From Dendrophyllia cribrosa (Eukaryota > Cnidaria > Anthozoa > Scleractinia > Dendrophylliidae), in NCBI GenBank assembly GCA_024195265.1, contig JAJLRJ010000011.1, positions 21,958,095-22,022,094 of the forward strand: a stretch of DNA of 64,000 nucleotides, given 5' to 3'. Within the stretch, counting starts at the first letter, position 1, and every line of letters starts with the position of its first letter. Below are positions 60,301 through 64,000 of the stretch, in pieces. Made by a program: the position numbers and the translations under genes. The notes below the pieces were generated by a model. That model saw nothing but the letters and a program-made list of their open reading frames with translations, was not told the DNA's origin and ran no database searches.

Positions 60301-63300
60301 ATTCCAATTAAAGACTGGATGTGTCCACAATTATAGGGAAGGAAATCGATTTTTCTTTTATGCTTATACAGTCACTTACCTCTAGCAGGACAGCCTCAGG
60401 GAAATCTCCATACGATGTCACAGGAAGCGTCTTTATTGGCTGTTACGACACCTGGAACTTCCTGACCTGTATAAACAGTCTTCTCAAGAACAAGGAAGTT
60501 ATAATGCAAGCCACAGTTTACCTATGTGTTGATCACAGTCTTTTTTCTCAGTAGCTTCACCGATATATCAAACGGTTTGAATGCAACTGAGGTCTCACAT
60601 TTTCCTCCTGTGCTTTGTTTGTTTTCAAACTACAATGTTTGAAGAGCAACTTCAGAATTGTTGAGCAGGGACCATGGTTTTGAATATTATTACAAATTGC
60701 AACTTTTTATAGAGACCTGTAAGTCCACCGTTAAAGCAAAGATCATGGGTTTCATTCCCATTGAAGACTCCATATGTCCACAATTGTAGCCAAGGAAATC
60801 GATTTTTCTTTTATGCTTATACAGTCACTTACCTCTTGTAGGACAGCCTAGGGCAAATTTCCATACGATGTCACAGGAAGCGTCTTCTTTGGCTGTTATG
60901 ACACCTGGAACTTCCTGACCTGTGTAAACAGTCTTGTCAAGAACAAGGAAGTTATAATGCAAGTCAGAATTTACTTATGTTGTGATGAGCGTCTGTTTTC
61001 TCAGTAGCTTCACCGATATAGCAAACGATTTGAATGCAACTATAGTCTCACATTTTCCTCCTGTATTTTGTTTGTTTGCAAAGTACATTGTTTAAAGAGT
61101 AACTTGAGAATTGTTGAGCTAGGACCGTGCTTTTGAATGCCATTAAAACTTTCAACTTTTAGTAGAGCCCAGTAGGTCCACAGTTAAAGTAAAGACCATG
61201 GGTTTGAACTTCAATGCAACCTTAGATTTACTGTTCGTCCTTTACAACTTTTGGTTGATCCCGGTACAGTCACCGTTAACAGCAATCATTATGGGTTTTA
61301 TTCCAATTAAAAACTGGATATGTCCACAATTATAGCGAAGGAAATCGAGTTTTCTTTTATGCTTATACGGTCACTTACCTCTAGCAGGACAACCTCAGGG
61401 AAATCTCCATACGATGTCACATGAAGCGTCTTTATTGGCTGTTACGACACCTTGAACTTCCTGACCTGTATAAACAGTCTTCTCAAGAACAAGGAAGTTA
61501 TAATGCAAGCCACAGTTTACCTATGTGTTGATCAAAGTCTCTTTTCTCAGTAGCTTCACCGATATAGCAAGCGGTTTTAATGCAACTAAAGGCTCACATT
61601 TTCCTCCTGTGCTTTATTTGTTTGCAAACTACAATGCTTGAAGAGCAACTTCAGAATTGTTGAGCAGGTTCCATGGTTTTGAATACCGTTACAAATTGCA
61701 ACTTTTGATAGAGACCAGTAGGTGCACCGTTAAAGCAAAAATCATGGCTTTCATTTCAATTAAAAACTGGATATGTCCACAATTATAGCGAAGGAAATCG
61801 ATTTTCTTTTATGCTTATACGGTCACTTACCTCTAGCAGGACAGCCTCAGGGAAATCTCCATACGATGTCACAGGAAGCGTCTTTATTGGCTGTTACGAC
61901 ACCTGGAACTTCCTGACCTGTATAAACAGTCTTCTCAAGAACAAGGAAGTTATAATGCAAGTCAGAATTTACTTATGTTGTGATGAGCGTCTCTTTTCTC
62001 AGTAGCTTCACCGATATAGCAAACGATTTGAATGCAACTATAGTCTCACATTTTCCTCCTGTATTTTGTTTGTTTGCAAAGTACATTGTTTAAAGAGTAA
62101 CTTGAGAATTGTTGAGCTAGGACCGTGGTGTTGAATGCCATTAAAACTTTCAACTTTTAGTAGAGCCCAGTAGGTCCACAGTTAAAGTAAAGACCATTGG
62201 TTTGAACTTCAATGCAACCTTAGATTTACTGTTCGTCCTTTACAACTTTTGGTTGATCCCGGTACGGTCACCGTTAACAGCAATCATCATGGGTTTGATT
62301 CCCATTAAAGACTCCATATGTACACAATTATAGCGAAGGAAATCGATTTTTCTTTTATGCTTATACCGTCACTTAACTCTTGCAGGACAGCCTCAGGCAA
62401 ATCTCCATAAGATGTCACAGGAAGCGTCTTCATTGGCTGTTACGACCCCTGGAACTTCCTGACCTGTATAAACAGTCTTCTCAAGAACAAGGAAGTTATA
62501 ATGCAAGCCACAGTTTACCAATGTGTTGATCAGAGTCTCTTTTCTCAGTAGATTCACCGACATAGCAAGCGGTTTTAATGCAACTAAAGTCTCACATTTT
62601 CCTCCTGTGCTTTGTTTGCAAACTACAATGCTTGAAGAGCAACTTCAGAATTGTTGAGCAGGTTCCATGGTTTTGAATACCATTACAAATTGCAACTTTT
62701 GATAGAGACCACTAGGTGCACCGTTAAAGCAAAGATCATGGGTTGCATTCCAATTAAAGACTGGATGTGTCCAGAATTATAGGGAAGGAAATCGATTTTT
62801 CTTTTATGCTGATATAGTCACTTACCTCTTGCAGGACAGCCTCAGGAAAATCTCCATACGATGTCACAGGAAGCGTCTTCTTTGGCTGTTACGACCCCTG
62901 GAACTTCCTGACTTGTATAAACAGTCTTCTCAAGAAGAAGGAAGTTATAATGCAAGCCACAGTTTACCTATGTGTTGATCAAAGTCTCTTTTCTCAGTAG
63001 CTTCACCGATATAGCAAGCGGTTTTAATGCAACTAAAGTCTCACATTTTCCTCCTGTGCTTTGTTTGTTTGCAAACTACAATGCTTGAAGGGCAACTTCA
63101 GAATTGTTGAGCAGGTTCCATGGTTTTGAATACCATTACAAATTGCAACTTTTGATAGAGACCACTAGGTGCACCGTTAAAGCAAAGATCATGGGTTTCA
63201 TTCCAATTAAAGACTGGATGTGTCCACAATTATAGGGAAGGAAATCGATTTTTCTTTTATGCTGATATAGTCACTTACCTCTTGCAGGACAGCCTCAGGC

Positions 63301-64000
63301 AAATCTCCATACGATGTCACAGGAAGCGTCTTCTTTGGCTGTCACGACACCTGGGAGTTCCTGTCCTGTATAAACAGTCTTCTCAAGAACAAGGAAGTTG
63401 TAATGCAAGCCACAGTTTACCTATGTGTTGATCAGAATCTCTTTTCTCAGTAGCTTCACCGATATAGGAAACGGTTTGAATGCAACTAAAGTCTCATATT
63501 TTCCTCTTGTGCTTTGTTTGTTTGCAAACTACAATGTTTGAACAGCAACTTCAGAATTGTTGAGCAGTTTCCATGGTTTTGAATACCATTACAAATTGAA
63601 CTTTTGATAGAGACCACTAGGTGCACCGTTAAAGCAAAGATCATGGGTTTCATTCCAATTAAAGGCTGGAAGTGTCCACAATTATAGGGAAGGAAATCGA
63701 TTTTTCTTTTATGCTTATACAGTCACTTACCTCTTGCAGGACAACCTCAGGGAAATCTCTATACGATGTCACAGGAAGCGTCTTTATTGGCTGTTACGAC
63801 ACCTGGAACTTCCTGACCTGTATAAACAGTCTTCTCAAGAACAAGGAAGTTAGAATGCAAGCCACAGTTTACCTATGTGTTGATCAGAGTCTCTTTTCTC
63901 AGTAGCTTCACCGATATATCAAACGGTTTGAATGCAACTGAGGTCTCACATTTTCCTCCTGTGCTTTGTTTGTTTTCAAACTACAATGTTTGAAGAGCAA
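45301..64000 (+). repeat. 453-bp satellite array, last block, runs off the window
   Basis: These are clean monomers with the ORF start at 45991, 46897, 47803, 48709 and 49615 (906-bp dimers), at 54339, 54792 and 55245 (453-bp steps) and at 58509, 58962, 59415, 59868 and 60321 (453-bp steps). 546-bp monomers occur near 50041, 56125, 61203 and 62200, and two 504-bp monomers near 52203-53210. The array continues past the window end. Confidence 0.95.
52301..52365 (+). repeat. Small insertion with (TATG)n tail in a satellite monomer, copy 1 (copy 2 at 52805-52869)
   Basis: The bases ACTTCAGAATTGTTG of the normal monomer are replaced by about 65 bp ending AAATAAAGTTTATGTATGTATGTAT, resembling the tail of a short retroelement. 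The same insertion at the same place occurs in the next monomer, so the two 504-bp monomers derive from one event followed by duplication. Confidence 0.75.

Noticed and set aside
23936..64000. CRISPR array or protein-coding tandem gene cluster
   Set aside because: Units of 453 bp are contiguous with no unique spacers, so it is not CRISPR. Many monomers lack a start codon, so the ORF is recorded only as doubtful.
23936..64000. CENP-B box in the satellite
   Set aside because: I compared the CGG-containing segments with the CENP-B consensus and found no convincing match.

Overview
The window looks like animal nuclear DNA, most probably from a cnidarian such as a coral or anemone. That guess is inference: it rests on a BEL/Pao gag relic, a THAP-domain fragment, many short inverted-repeat transposons, long satellite DNA, and a style of endogenous DNA-virus genes that I associate with cnidarian genomes. 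There is no bacterial operon, rRNA, tRNA or CRISPR array.

Positions 1-5901 hold the capsid end of an endogenous Polinton-like / adintovirus-like DNA virus element. It has a double-jelly-roll-type major capsid candidate (open, cut by the window edge), a small basic virion-type protein, a penton-like protein, a PPxY-containing minor virion protein, a packaging ATPase and a collagen/phage-tail-like fibre. Most of these genes start at a shared TAAAATG motif, and several stop codons sit inside the next gene's motif. Three genes carry frameshifts, so this copy is decayed. From 5885 to about 7465 comes a terminal repeat built on a 135-bp array with a perfect hairpin in most units, interrupted by a MITE.

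Positions 7466-19730 are host-like DNA without an intact gene, made of nested transposons: two TTAA-flanked elements (the second with a THAP remnant) and a BEL/Pao gag pseudogene split by a 4.85-kb TA-flanked element, which itself contains two TTA-flanked MITEs.

Positions 19733-20872 carry an array and then an inverted, homologous copy of the viral terminal repeat. It leads into a second viral module (20956-23552): a SLATT-like two-helix membrane protein, an acidic protein, a candidate ssDNA-binding protein and a helix-turn-helix protein with an internal stop. The two terminal repeats face each other across host DNA, so the window most simply contains the right end of one element copy and the left end of another. 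No polymerase, integrase or protease gene is visible here. Four copies of a TTTACGGGTAAAAAG motif (23588-23938) follow the helix-turn-helix gene.

From about 23936 to the end the sequence is one satellite array with a 453-bp period, roughly 88 monomer equivalents. It includes 546-bp and 504-bp variants, dimeric and kilobase-scale internal duplications, one truncated LINE insertion, a 500-N gap, and an indel-rich stretch after the gap that looks like poorly polished assembly.
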